The notes below the pieces were generated by a model, which searched no databases, was not told the origin of the DNA, and saw nothing but the letters and a program-made list of their open reading frames with translations. 64,000 nt of DNA from Fomes fomentarius (taxonomy: Eukaryota > Basidiomycota > Agaricomycetes > Polyporales > Polyporaceae). The stretch is taken from positions 2,294,001 through 2,358,000 of the forward strand of contig JABYQN010000003.1 of NCBI GenBank assembly GCA_022606135.1, in the 5' to 3' direction. Position numbers and translations under genes: made by a program. How positions within the stretch are numbered: position 1 is the stretch's first letter; the number at the start of each line of letters is the position of its first letter. Positions 33,530 through 45,248 of this stretch are shown piece by piece.

Positions 33530-36500
33530 TCTAGAAGCACTTGGTCTCCCTGTTTTAGTGGTATATTCAGGGCAGGAAGCCGTTGAGCCATGGCCGCCGC
33601 AGCTTGCGCATGTGCTGCGATGGTGTTCTCTCGGGCTTCTTGGAGACTGCGCAGTCTCTCTTCTGTGCTTGGGTGCTTTTGTTCCGTTCTAACAGTTCCA
33701 ACAGCCTCCGGTTGATACCCATGAAGAAGTTCAAACGGAGACTTCCCGGTAACTGAGTGTGTCTGCTGATTGTGTGCAAATTCAAATTGAGGGAGTAGTT
33801 TCACCCAATTTTCCGGATTGTTTGCACAGTATATCTGTAGGGCCAGGTCCAACTCCTGGTTAACTCGTTCTGTTTGTCCATCTGTCTGAGGATGATAGGC
33901 TGTACTTAGAGCCGTCTCAACTCCTAAAGTTCGGTGTAACTCCTTGAATGCCTTGGATGTGAATTGTGGTCCTCGGTCTGATATAACCTTTGCAGGTAAT
34001 CCAAACCGTTTGTATACGTCCTTTTGGAGAATATCCATAGCTACTTGGATGGCATTATACCCTTCTGACTCGGGTAGATCAGTGATATAATCCATTGTGA
34101 TCGTTCTGAATGGTCGGGTATCTCCGCTATGGGGAATCGGCATAAGCCCTGGTTTAAGAGGGTGTGTGTTGACTTTGCATGTTTGGCAGATTGTGCAACC
34201 CTTAACATACTGAGTTACGAATTTGCGCATGCCTGTCCACATGAAATCTCGTTTTACCAGGTCGTATGTTTTTTGAATTCCCAGATGTCCCATGACTGGG
34301 ACGTCGTGGTACATCTTGACAATGTCTCGTTGGAGATCTTCATCAGGAGGAACATAGACTTTATCCTTGAACAGGAGTAATCCATTGTCCTTGGACCAAT
34401 CTTTAGGATCACCAAATTCTGGTCGTTGAATAGTTTTCCCTTTACTGGTTATGAAATCCACTATTGCCGCATCTCTCAACTTGGTGTTACGAGTCCGTTC
34501 TTGTAACTCGGTGTTGACTGCTTTAGCAAATAGTTCTGTTTCCAATATGACAACATCCTTGTTGTCGTTTTCCCCCCTCTCATGCCCTGATCTCCGAGAA
34601 AGGGCGTCAGCTTGTGTTAATGTTTTTCCCGGCTGATGTTTGAGCAATACATTGAATCCTGATAAGAAGAGATGCCACCTTGCTTGTCGTCGGTTGAGCT
34701 TTTGTGCAGTACGAAAGTACGTCAAATTTTTATGATCGGAAAGAATTTCAACTGGATGTGGCGATCCTTGTAGAAAATGCCGCCATGCCTCCAATGCGCG
34801 GATTATCGCTAATAATTCCCAGTCATAGATTTGATAATTCCGTTCCGCTGGGGTGAAAGATTTAGACAAATAAGCACATGGGTGCCATACTCCATCGGAG
34901 CCTTGTTGTCGTAGTACCGCCCCTGTAGCCACTTTTGATGCATCACATTCTATCTGAAACGGTCGTTCCAAATCTGGGATGTGCAGAATAGGTTCTGCTG
35001 TAAACCTTCTTTTTAATTCGTCAAATGTCTCCTGACACTCTTTGGACCATATGAAAGGTTTGTCTTTTTTTGTTAATTCTGTCAAAGGACGAACTAGTTT
35101 GGAATAGTCCTTGATGAATCTTCGATAAAAGTTTCCAAATCCTAGGAACGCTTGGACCTGTTTTACTGTAGTCGGTTCTTTCCATTCCTCAATTGCCTTG
35201 ATCTTGATCGGATCCATTGCCACAACTCCTGGATGGACAATTGAACCTAAGAATTCGACTTCTTGTACGTCAAATTCACATTTCTCGGCCTTCAGAAATA
35301 GATCATTTTCCTGAAGTCGTTGCAATACTCTGCGTGTCCTCTGATGATGTTCTTCGACATTGTTAGAGAAGATTAGGATGTCATCCATGTAAATGACAAT
35401 CCATCCTTCATGTAACATGTCATAGAAGATGTCGTTCATCATATTTTGGAATGTTGCTGGCGCATTGGTCAATCCAAAGAACATGACAAGTGGTTCAAAT
35501 AGTCCTTCTGGAGTAATGAGAGCTGCCTTCCATTGATCCCCTTCTTTGATGTGTACATTGTTATATCCGGCTCGTACGTCCAGCTTGGTAAAAATAGTCG
35601 CGTTTTTAAGCCGGTCTAGAATGTCGCTGATCAATGGTAATGGGTACACATTCTTTATTGTGTCTTCATTCAGAGCCCGATAATCTTGTACTGGACGGAG
35701 ACTTCCATCCTTTTTTGTCACAAAGAAGAATGGTGATGCTAGAGGAGATTTTGACCTCCTTATGTATCCTTTTGCAAGATTTTCGTCAATGAACTTCCTA
35801 AGTTCCATCCGTTCAGTGGTCGTCAACAGATATATCTTTCTCCATGACTTCTTTTTATGCCAATCAAATTCCTTCTTTAATTCAATGGCATGATCCCAAG
35901 GTCGTTCTGGTGGAAATCAGTCTGCTGCTTTCTTCTCAAACACTGATTTAAAATCTTGCACAAACTCCGGCAAGATTTCATCCAATGTTCTTGTCTTCTG
36001 ATCCTTTTTTGCAGCTATTGCAATCTCCGTTGACTTATTGATCCTCCGGACTTCTCGTGTCTGGTAAAGTCTTTGAAGAATTCGTGATGGATTATGAGTT
36101 AACCTTTCTTCATCTTCATCACCCTCATCCGTCTCCAGGTGTAGGAATGATGTGATAAGATCTTGGTTCTTTGGTTCTATTGGAAACCCCCATAGTCGTC
36201 CTTCCGGTGGATCGTGCTGCAACTGATACTTGTAAATCTGTTGCTGTTTCTTGATGAGTTCAGGTTTGAATACAATTCTTCTGCTTTCCCAATCAATATT
36301 CGGATTGTACTTGCGAATCCATGGCATTCCAAAAAGAACGTCATCCCTCCCAATATCGGCCACATACCAATTTGTTGACAGTCTTCTTCCCTTGATATTG
36401 AATGTTCCCTCAACCCAATGCGTAATTGTTCCTTTCTTGTTGATGCTATCGTCTGCATTCCGGAATGTCAAGGGTTTCGGCAGCCGTACCGTTGGAAGGT

Positions 36501-36690
36501 TATATCGGTTTACAATTTTTTAATTGACAATGACAGCGTCTGCTCCTGTGTCAATCAACCCTTTGACCTCGACGGCTTTATCTCGAACTTGCATGTAACC
36601 GGGTATAAGCAAGGCATGCCGCCTTTGCTGTGTATTGGTTATTACTGTTACATGCAAGTCTGTAGGCAAGTCAGGCGTCGATTCTGCTTG
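33530..36690 (-). pseudogene. Gypsy-1L Pol (protease, RT, RNase H, integrase), broken
   Basis: This is the exact mirror of 47034-50194 in Gypsy-1R, with the same TAA (36520-36522) and TGA (35917-35919) and the same loss of residues in the integrase core. It ends in the LINE target site. Domains are described under Gypsy-1R. Confidence 0.9.
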
Positions 36691-36695
36691 CCCAT

Positions 36696-39042
36696 TTAAA
36701 AATCCGAGTTAAAGTCCGTGGCCCTTAGGGCATTGATTTCTAGTTCTTGTTCCGATTCTTGTTCCGACTCCTCTTCTTCGATATCTTCCAGGACCTCCCT
36801 GTTCATCTTCCTAACCTGTCGTGCCATAGGTTGTTTTGTCCTCTTGACAGGTCTGCTAGGACAATCCTTGGCTATATGTCCAGATTTGCGGCAGCGGAAA
36901 CAAAGACCTTTGTCTTGTAGGTCTTTTCGTTCTTTTTCGCTGAGTCGATTTACCCGAACTTCTGTGTCTTCCTCGACATTGACCGCTTTGACTGTTGCCC
37001 TAGACTTTGTAGTCCTTGCAGTTTTTGTTTTCCTTGTCCTTCGGTTTGACAGAATCTTCTCTGTGAGTTGGTAACTGTGATCCAACTCTTTAGTCCTTGT
37101 CATCCATTCCGCTATGGTTGATGGTGCTGGGTATGAAAGAGCAATCTTCTTTAACAGGTAATCTGGTAATGCCTGTCGGTACAATGCCAATTGTGATATG
37201 GGGTCGAGGATGTTTCCTTTAAGAGCTAGGTCCATAAACCTTGCATTGAACTCGTCAACTGACGCATAGTCTCAGAGTTGAATGGTGGTTAAGTTGACCA
37301 TGGAATCATCCACCTCGTCTATCGGGGCAAATGAATCTTGGAAATCTTTGACAAAGACATTCCAAGGTTCTAGTCCTCTGGGAACGCCTGGCTGTATTTC
37401 CTCTTGTGCCCGCCGTATGGCTGTATCTTTCCAGAAGTTGATGTTGTCTCCTTCCATGAATGACAATGCTGTTGCGACCTTAGTGTGGTCATTTGGAAAG
37501 TCGTCCGGTCTTGCAGTGAAAAGGAGAAACAACTGATTAAGAAAAGATCTTGTCTTTGTCCTATCTCCGTTGAATACTTCTGGGTCCTTGATTTTTCCTT
37601 TCCCTCTAGGAGGATTTTGTGGTGCAAGGGGGCTGCTGGTGGAATAGGAGGTTGACCACCTCCACCACCACCTCCTCCTCCACCACCTCCTCCTCCACCT
37701 CCTCCACCTCCTCCGCCACCGCCACCTCCACCGCCACCCCCTGGTGGTGGTGTAGGATTTGGCGTTCCCGGTAGTCCTGAGGGTCCACTATTACTACCTC
37801 CTCCTGACGGAGGGTTTGGTGGATTAGGTGGCGGTGTACTAGGTACCCCACTCCCTGATGGGAACGCATGCTGGAATGCGGCAGAAATGGATGTGCTTGA
37901 ACTTGGTGGTCTGACATACGACATTTCGAAAGAGGGCTTTGCGTGTCGTCTGATAGGTTCCTCTGATGGTTCAGGATAAAATGGCTCTATCTGTCGTGAA
38001 ACAGGATATTCCGGTGGTTCAAGATAGATGCTGGCTCCTATTCCTGGTTCCGTCGCTTTTTCTGTTTCTGTTTTTGACTCCTCTGTACTCTGTGTCCGTG
38101 AGAGGTTTATTCCTGTACTAGGTCCTGCTTCCGGTTCAATTGGGCTTAATTGAACGTTGGTGTAAACTCGAGGACTGGACAGAGAACTAGATGGTATTCT
38201 TGGACTTGCTAAACTTCCTGCCGGCGCTGGCGTAGTTTCTATTCTTGGTCCCTTCTTGTATAATCGTTCGATTCTTGATTCCTGCGATGGCCTTGGTATT
38301 TCCGTACCTTCTGGTTTAGAGATGGTTACCGGAATCTCTTTTGTGTTGTACCTTAGTGGGCAACGTTCGTGCGTGCAGTTGTTCCACCGGCTGTAAGATT
38401 CTCGATAGTGTATATCTCTGGTTTTGTTGTTGTCGAACAGATGATATAGACGATTACAACTGTATGGCTTCGCAGTCATACACGCTGTGTGAGATGTAGA
38501 AATTCTTGGTGTAACCTTCTTGCTCGACGGTTACTGTGAATTTTTGCTATATCTTCGTGTAGATCAGGATCTATTAGGTTTGCTGGACTAATAACCCTAG
38601 ATCTGAGGTACTTGTACTGTTGCTCGAGGAATTCCGCAAAGTTTCGGGTCTGTGGGATTGATCCATAAACTTCTCTTGGGACTGTATCCAAAATCTGGAT
38701 AGTTTCTACGAGATATCGATATGCTTTGTCGAAAGCTGAATGATAGTCTCGTGTAACTTCTTCCTTCCTTAATACTTCAAGATTATCCATTATAATCTGA
38801 AGTGCGTCAACTGCGTCTACTGGAACTTGCTGTTTCCTGTAGAATATTCCTGCAGTTGATGTCCTGTCTGGGTCTGTTTCTCTGTTGTCTGAATCGATTC
38901 CTCCTGATGATTCAGAGACTGTTTGTGCTTGTGGGAGTATATCCTGTACTACTCCAGTGAAGCTACTTGTGCCCAGTGAACTCCTATATTCCTGCCACTC
39001 CTGCGTCCTCTGTACGTCGTTTACAAGAGTATCCGGACTCAA
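36696..39042 (-). pseudogene. Gypsy-1L 5' ORF and Gag, broken
   Basis: This mirrors 44682-47028 in Gypsy-1R: a 188-codon frame, then Gag with the Cys/His module, a poly-Gly tract (about 37,655-37,740) and a CCHC knuckle. It shares the frameshift after the poly-Gly tract and the TGA at 37272-37274. Confidence 0.88.
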
Positions 39043-39349
39043 GTGTGTGGATGAAATGTCCTCTACAAATGGGATTGTTTGTGAGAGTTGTTTTCGTCCA
39101 GGATACGGAGTCGGTGGTCTTGTAACTGTGACTTCTCGGATGACTAGTCTTGGTAACGATGGTAGGGACTTCTCTCATTTGAACCCTGATACCACTACGT
39201 TCCTCGGCCTTTGTAGAAGAGGATGGCTTATCCTGTTCTCTGCCGTCTTGCTTGTTCTGTTCTTTCTCAGCGTTTGAGCGAGAAAGAAGTTCCTTGTTCT
39301 TGTGGGTTCTCTGCACTTAGAAAAGTGGAGAAGTCAAGCTTTAGTCTAA

Positions 39350-39877
39350 TGTTGCGCTCTCGCGTGACTATTAAACTTTCTACTTGAGTAGTAACCCTTG
39401 TTCCTTATGACCTTGCTAGTCCGATCGATCCTTATACGAAGGAGATCTTGAAGTTAGTCTGAGAGAGTGAGTGATAACTTGCTAGAGTATAGCCTGTGTT
39501 ATTTGCGAAGAGACTAAAGCTTGGGGAGTTTGCTCTGAGACATCCTCCCCTTATATACATGTAATGAGACTGTGGAAATCTAGCAGTAAACTGCATATTA
39601 GTAAGTCCTTACTGCTGCACAGTCGATCTGACTAACTGCGCAGTCGACCTGACTAACTGCACAGTTGCAATGACAGACTGCACAGTCAAGGTGACTAATC
39701 AGAAGTAGTGTGCACAGTCTGGCTGACTAAGTCCGTAGTCCTGACTACTACTGGATGACCATATAACAGAAGAATCCTATGGCATGAGAATCCTAAAAGT
39801 AAAAGTACAGAAATCAAGTACCATAATTCTAGTTACATAGTTAACCACTAATATCGCATACTTATCAACTTGTAACA
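39350..39877 (-). repeat. Gypsy-1L 5' LTR
   Basis: 528 bp, the mirror of 43847-44374. The self-primer PBS is at 39335-39347 and the predicted transcript start, with its complement, at 39511-39523. Confidence 0.93.
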
Positions 39878-40129
39878 CGTATTGGACTTGCTGGGTTTGT
39901 GGGTGAGATGAAAATCGAAGCAACTGAAGTACAGGGACCATCAAGCCTGACGACGGCTGAGATTCTGAGCAGTGCGCCAGTACTCGAGGTTGTGGTGATC
40001 TGTGATGATCTCAAAGGGACTTGGCAGGCTCTCCAGATAGTGTCACCAGTCCTCTAGGGCCTGTATGATACCCAGCATTTTGCGGTCGTAGATCTTGTAA
40101 TTTCGCTCCGCATCTGACATGGATTCGGA

Positions 40130-41890
40130 TCAGAAAGCTACGGGGTGCCAGAGTCTGTCATCCAGTTTTTGAAGCAGTACTCCTCCGGTCGCGAATCCAG
40201 AGGCATCCACCTCAACTCGTGTTGGCCGGTTAGGATCCCAGGAGATCAGCACTGGTTTGCTCATGAAAGCGTCCTTCAGTGCCTGAAATGCGCGCTGCTG
40301 AGCAAGTCCCCATGTCCATGGTACGTCCTTCTTGGTCAGGTCATTAAGAGGACGGGCATGGCGAGAGAAGTCCCGTATGAACCGGCGGTAGAAGTTGGCA
40401 AACCCTAAGAATCCCCGCAGCTCGCGCAGGTTCCTGGGGGCTGGCCAGGCGGTGACAGCCCGCACTTTGACCGGGTCCATTGCAACCTCTCCCTCTCGGA
40501 TGATGAGACCTAGATACTCCACTTCCGTCCACTCAAACTCGCATTTCTCTGGGCGCAGATAGAGGTTGTGCTCCTGAAGTTGTCGTAACACCTCGTGAGT
40601 GACCTGTCGGTGCTCTTCGAGGGTACTGCTGAAGATAAGGATATCGTCCAGATAGATGGCAACCTTTCCGGCAGCAATGAGGTCGGCGAAAATGGAGTTC
40701 ATGAGGGCTTGGAACGTAGCTGGCGAGTTGGTGAGCCCAAAGAGCATAACCCGCGGTTCGAACAATCCCTGGTTGGTGACGAATGCAGCCTTCCATTCGT
40801 CGCCTTCCTTGATCCGGACATTGTGGTAACCCCAGCGCACGTCAAACTTGGTAAAGTACTTGGCTTGACGAAGCCGGCTGATGATGTCTGAAGCGAGGGG
40901 GAGGGGGTAACGATTCTTTACCGTGAGGTCGTTGAGCTTGCGGTAGTCCTGGACGAGGCGAAGCTTGCCGTCCTTCTTCTTGACAAAGAACACAGGAGAC
41001 GCCATCGGCGACTTGGACGGAATGATGTACCCCTTACGAAGGTTCTCCTCCAAGAATCGATCTAGCTCCTCCTGCTCATTCGGAGGCATGGGGTACACCT
41101 TGGACCGAAGAGTTTTGGGCGCGTCTGGTTTGAGATCGATGGCGTGGTCGTAGGGCTTGTGCCCGGCGAGATGCTCTGATTCTGTTTCAGAGAAGACCTT
41201 GGAATACTGGCGGTACTCCTCCAGCACGATCTCCTTGAACGTCTGCTTGGGCTTGTCTTGGTTTGCCTTCTGTGCCAACTCTGTCGAGTAGGTGTATCTG
41301 GCCGCGCACCACAGCTCCTCTGTGGTGTCCTCCAACACCTTGTCCTTCCACCACTTCCGACGCTGCACCCGGTTGGCAGCAATCCACTCAATCCTCGGGG
41401 TTCATTCAGCGCCAGTCGCCTCCTGCTCTTCCTCTCCTAGCTCCATGGTACCCTTCTCCCAGTCAATGTCCGGATTGACCTTGCGTAACCACGGAAGACC
41501 TAACACCATGTCCTCGGGACCCAAGTCCATAACCAAGAACTCGAGCCGTTCTACGTAATCGCCCATGGAAAGTTGTAACCTAGCGTAGTGGGTAATACTT
41601 CCTGCGGCGTTGTGGGTACCATCGATATTAAAGAGGGGAATACTGCTGTGCAAAGGATGAAGGAAGACTTGGTTCTTGGTAACAAAACGTCGACTGATGA
41701 AAAGAGCCGTTGCTCCAGAATCTATCATAGCTGCGGTACGTATACTACGTTGACGACCTTTCAAAAGCACGCTAACACGAAAGTGTGAACTGGAGGAATT
41801 CAATTCGGGAATTGTACATGGACTGACACTATCGTACATGCATGCAGGAGGAATATTGGGGGTCGGTGTAGCAGACGTATCAGGGGGCAC
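40130..41890 (-). pseudogene. Gypsy-2 Pol: protease, RT, start of RNase H
   Basis: The protease has MIDSGATALFI and a later VLGLPWLRKVNPDIDW block. After an in-frame TGA at 41402-41404 the RT follows, with FFVKKKDGKLRLVQDYRKLN, FDVRWGYHNVRI and the YLDDILIF active site, and then the RNase H start (VEVDASGFATG). A further TGA at 40130-40132 falls where the family has Arg (AF-R-SE). The coding part then ends at the Gypsy-1L LTR. No chromodomain region survives. Confidence 0.88.
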
Positions 41891-41919
41891 CGCTGCAGCA
41901 GCTTTCGCGCGTGCCCGCT

Positions 41920-43113
41920 CTAAAAAGACCGCTGCAACGACTCGATCTGTGCTGCTAGCACTTTCTGCTGTTCAAGGAGTTGCGCAAGTAGAGCGCTGTG
42001 ATCTGGGGCAGCGGGGGTAGCAGTGGCCGCTACTGTCTGCGGCTCGCCGACCTCTTCCACCATGGCGGCAACGCGCTGAGCAGGAGTCTTCTTCATGAAC
42101 TTGTCCATGCACACGACCTCACGATGACCTGCACGCCGACAGTAGTTGCAGATCCCGCGATCATGACCACCATCCTTCTTCACATGCGCCGTGGAGCCGC
42201 ACCCATAACACTTCCCTCGCATGAGGCGATTGAACTCGTCACGCGTACGAGTGGTGTCGATCTCCATGGCATTAGGATCATGAGCCAGAGGGGTGAATGG
42301 AGTCGTGTGGGGAGTGACAGAGACCTTTGGGGTGGGGAATGCCGTCGTGCACCCATGCTCGCGGGCTTTCTCTGCCTGTCGTTGATGGATTGGGACGTCG
42401 ATGTCTGCAGCCACCTTGATCAGGTCGTCTAGGGAAGTGATAGGACACGCAGTGTGTACAAGTTCGTCCTTGATGGCGCTGGAGAGATGCTCGTAGAACC
42501 GATCACGGAGGTCCTGCGGAGAGTAGCCTGTTCAACCAGCCAGCTTGTTGAAGTGGGCGGCGTACTCTGGCAGGGTGAGGTTCCCTTGCCAGAGTTTCCA
42601 AAGACGTTCCTTCGCATCTACAGCTTCATCTACCATCTCGGACCGTGCCTTGAATTGGGCGCGGAACTCGTTCCAGTCGCCGTTGTAGGGGAGGTTGCCC
42701 TGCGTAAGTGCCTCCATGGCTGGTGTGGCCCACATGGCTGCATCGTCCTGCAGGTACGAGAGCATGGTACGGATCCACTGGTCATCTCGAGCCCATGTTG
42801 GGTTGCCCTGCGGATCTAGGACATTGAGGGCACTGCCTTGGGACATGGCCCACATGGTGAAGGCAGCCAGAAAATGGCGTGCTTCGCCTCCCTGTTCTCC
42901 CTTGAAGGGAGCAGGCTTCTGCACGGCCTTGGAGGTGTTGGAGGTGGTGGTGGCAGCTACAAGCACCATCATGGATTGGGTGAGCAGAGCCATGGACTGT
43001 GCGAGCACCTGCATAGGGTCTGGTGCGGCAGGTGCACCGGCCTGTCCTTGAGGCTGCTGCGGTCCGCCACCAGGGGGAACCAACGGGGGGGTCTGCTGAC
43101 CTGGAGTACCCAT
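41920..43113 (-). pseudogene. Gypsy-2 Gag with zinc knuckles
   Basis: A retrotransposon-type Gag (PAPFKGEQGGEARHFLAAF, WARDDQWIRTMLSYLQDDAA) is followed by Cys/His knuckles (CYGCGSTAHVKKDGG and CNYCRRAGHREVVC). An in-frame TGA at 42532-42534 sits where LAG-R-TGYS would be expected. The C-terminus has a coiled-coil-like LLAQLLEQQKVLAAQIE. Confidence 0.85.
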
Positions 43114-43139
43114 GATAGGGGGAGCAGATGGTGGTCATA

Positions 43140-43520
43140 AGGGGATTAAAATGGGGGATGCAGGCAATGCAATAAGCGCTGCAACCTCGAGCTCGTCATC
43201 TGGGGTTTCTGGGCATGGGGCTTGTGTAACAGGGGACTCCGCTCTAGGGGTACCGGGAACGGGGATGAACTCGTCGTAGAAGGCTTCTTGGTTGATGTGT
43301 CAGGGTTGATGGTGACGATTGGGGCAGGGGTTCTGATCACAAGGGACCCAGTACCACTCTCTGTCGTCTGGGTCTTTCTCACGATGACAGTGTTCAAGGT
43401 CGTGTGTGTCCCAGGCATGAAGTCTGCCGGTGCAGGCCAGGGTGGGGGGGAAACGGTGTAGGCTTTGATTGATGGGGACGCTCTTCTCAGAGAGTCAGCA
43501 CCGATGTGGGATCTCGACCT
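43140..43520 (-). pseudogene. Gypsy-2 leader frame with Cys/His module
   Basis: In one minus-strand frame the segment 43314-43423 reads C-x4-H, AWDT, then REWYWVP-C-x4-C-P-N-R, followed by a TGA at 43300-43302 and a Pro/Glu-rich stretch that stays open to about 43,140. This is the N-terminal part of the Gypsy-2 Gag and carries the module also seen in Copia-1 and Gypsy-1. Confidence 0.6.
43511..43520 (-). promoter_or_regulatory. Gypsy-2 self-primer PBS
   Basis: Two bases (TT) after the 5' LTR end the minus strand reads AGGTCGAGAT. This can pair over 10 bases, allowing G-U pairs, with ATCTTGACCT, found about 33 bases downstream of the TATATAA box in the Gypsy-2 LTR at 60582-60591. Confidence 0.6.
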
Positions 43521-43522
43521 AA

Positions 43523-43846
43523 TGTCGCGGCAACTTGATGCAGAGCCCCTAGACGCTGATCGGCAGCAATTGATAGGGCAAGGCGGCGAGGTGCCAAAAG
43601 GTGGAGGGGGAATGGTAGAGGGGAAGGGGAAGAGAGAGAGGGACGAACTCAATGAGGACAAAGCAACGACCGGCTCCAAGGCACAAGATCGTCAACAGCT
43701 AGTCTTCAAGCAAGATGCGACAGACTAGTCCCAGTGAACCAAGTTATCTATTACTACAGAGAGTACACATACAGGTGGGGGGATTCTACTCACCTAGTCC
43801 CAGTGACCAAGAGGTCAAAATGGGGACTAGGGAGGGCACTAACTGG
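43523..43846 (-). repeat. Gypsy-2 5' LTR, 3' portion
   Basis: These 324 bp join to 59020-59291 (272 bp) once Gypsy-1R and one copy of its TSD are removed, giving 596 bp with ends TGTCAC...GCGACA. Confidence 0.9.
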
Positions 43847-44374
43847 TGTTACAAGTTGATAAGTATGCGATATTAGTGGTTAACTATGTAACTAGAATTA
43901 TGGTACTTGATTTCTGTACTTTTACTTTTAGGATTCTCATGCCATAGGATTCTTCTGTTATATGGTCATCCAGTAGTAGTCAGGACTACGGACTTAGTCA
44001 GCCAGACTGTGCACACTACTTCTGATTAGTCACCTTGACTGTGCAGTCTGTCATTGCAACTGTGCAGTTAGTCAGGTCGACTGCGCAGTTAGTCAGATCG
44101 ACTGTGCAGCAGTAAGGACTTACTAATATGCAGTTTACTGCTAGATTTCCACAGTCTCATTACATGTATATAAGGGGAGGATGTCTCAGAGCAAACTCCC
44201 CAAGCTTTAGTCTCTTCGCAAATAACACAGGCTATACTCTAGCAAGTTATCACTCACTCTCTCAGACTAACTTCAAGATCTCCTTCGTATAAGGATCGAT
44301 CGGACTAGCAAGGTCATAAGGAACAAGGGTTACTACTCAAGTAGAAAGTTTAATAGTCACGCGAGAGCGCAACA
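43847..44374 (+). repeat. Gypsy-1R 5' LTR
   Basis: 528 bp, TGTTACAAG...GCGCAACA. A TATATAA box is at 44167-44173. The predicted transcript start CAAGCTTTAGTCT at 44201-44213 is complementary to the PBS. Confidence 0.95.
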
Positions 44375-44376
44375 TT

Positions 44377-44389
44377 AGACTAAAGCTTG
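44377..44389 (+). promoter_or_regulatory. Gypsy-1 self-primer PBS
   Basis: AGACTAAAGCTTG, two bases after the LTR, is the exact reverse complement of 44201-44213, which lies 34 bases downstream of the TATA box. No tRNA 3' end fits. This is the arrangement known from Tf1 of fission yeast, in which the 5' end of the RNA folds back to prime cDNA synthesis. Confidence 0.78.
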
Positions 44390-44681
44390 ACTTCTCCACT
44401 TTTCTAAGTGCAGAGAACCCACAAGAACAAGGAACTTCTTTCTCGCTCAAACGCTGAGAAAGAACAGAACAAGCAAGACGGCAGAGAACAGGATAAGCCA
44501 TCCTCTTCTACAAAGGCCGAGGAACGTAGTGGTATCAGGGTTCAAATGAGAGAAGTCCCTACCATCGTTACCAAGACTAGTCATCCGAGAAGTCACAGTT
44601 ACAAGACCACCGACTCCGTATCCTGGACGAAAACAACTCTCACAAACAATCCCATTTGTAGAGGACATTTCATCCACACAC

Positions 44682-45248
44682 TTGAGTCCGGATACTCTTG
44701 TAAACGACGTACAGAGGACGCAGGAGTGGCAGGAATATAGGAGTTCACTGGGCACAAGTAGCTTCACTGGAGTAGTACAGGATATACTCCCACAAGCACA
44801 AACAGTCTCTGAATCATCAGGAGGAATCGATTCAGACAACAGAGAAACAGACCCAGACAGGACATCAACTGCAGGAATATTCTACAGGAAACAGCAAGTT
44901 CCAGTAGACGCAGTTGACGCACTTCAGATTATAATGGATAATCTTGAAGTATTAAGGAAGGAAGAAGTTACACGAGACTATCATTCAGCTTTCGACAAAG
45001 CATATCGATATCTCGTAGAAACTATCCAGATTTTGGATACAGTCCCAAGAGAAGTTTATGGATCAATCCCACAGACCCGAAACTTTGCGGAATTCCTCGA
45101 GCAACAGTACAAGTACCTCAGATCTAGGGTTATTAGTCCAGCAAACCTAATAGATCCTGATCTACACGAAGATATAGCAAAAATTCACAGTAACCGTCGA
45201 GCAAGAAGGTTACACCAAGAATTTCTACATCTCACACAGCGTGTATGA
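44682..45248 (+). pseudogene. Gypsy-1R 5' frame (188 codons) before Gag
   Basis: The frame extends upstream of its ATG with coding-like sequence but is blocked by a TGA near 44,546. Its stop overlaps the next ATG as ATGA (45245-45248). It may be a separate small ORF or the N-terminal part of Gag separated by an indel. No domain is recognised. The mirror copy is 38476-39042. Confidence 0.5.

Larger units (their letters stand above)
18731..39877 (-). mobile_element. Gypsy-1L: Ty3/Gypsy chromovirus, host of two nested elements
   Basis: The element reads on the minus strand from its 5' LTR (39350-39877) through gag, pol, chromodomain and ORF3 to the polypurine run and the first six bases of its 3' LTR (18731-18736), where Copia-1 cuts it. 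Inside it lie the LINE (26958-33529) and Copia-2 (19214-25661). Without these it would be about 8 kb. Bases 33211-39877 are mirrored without any length change by 43847-50513. Both copies share the same premature stops and frameshifts, so neither is independently functional. It appears to sit in the RNase H region of Gypsy-2. Confidence 0.9.
39878..43846 (-). mobile_element. Gypsy-2: Ty3/Gypsy element, 5' two-thirds
   Basis: The element reads on the minus strand: LTR (43523-43846, continued at 59020-59291), PBS, leader frame with Cys/His module, gag, protease, RT and the start of RNase H. It is cut at 39877/39878 by Gypsy-1L. The remaining RNase H, integrase and 3' LTR of this copy are not seen in the window. 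Gypsy-1R has inserted into its 5' LTR; after removing it the LTR is 596 bp, equal to the lone copy at 60285-60880. Confidence 0.88.

Noticed and set aside
37655..37740. GGN/CCN tract as a CRISPR-like or regulatory array
   Set aside because: It is a simple microsatellite coding for poly-Gly in Gag, without spacers.
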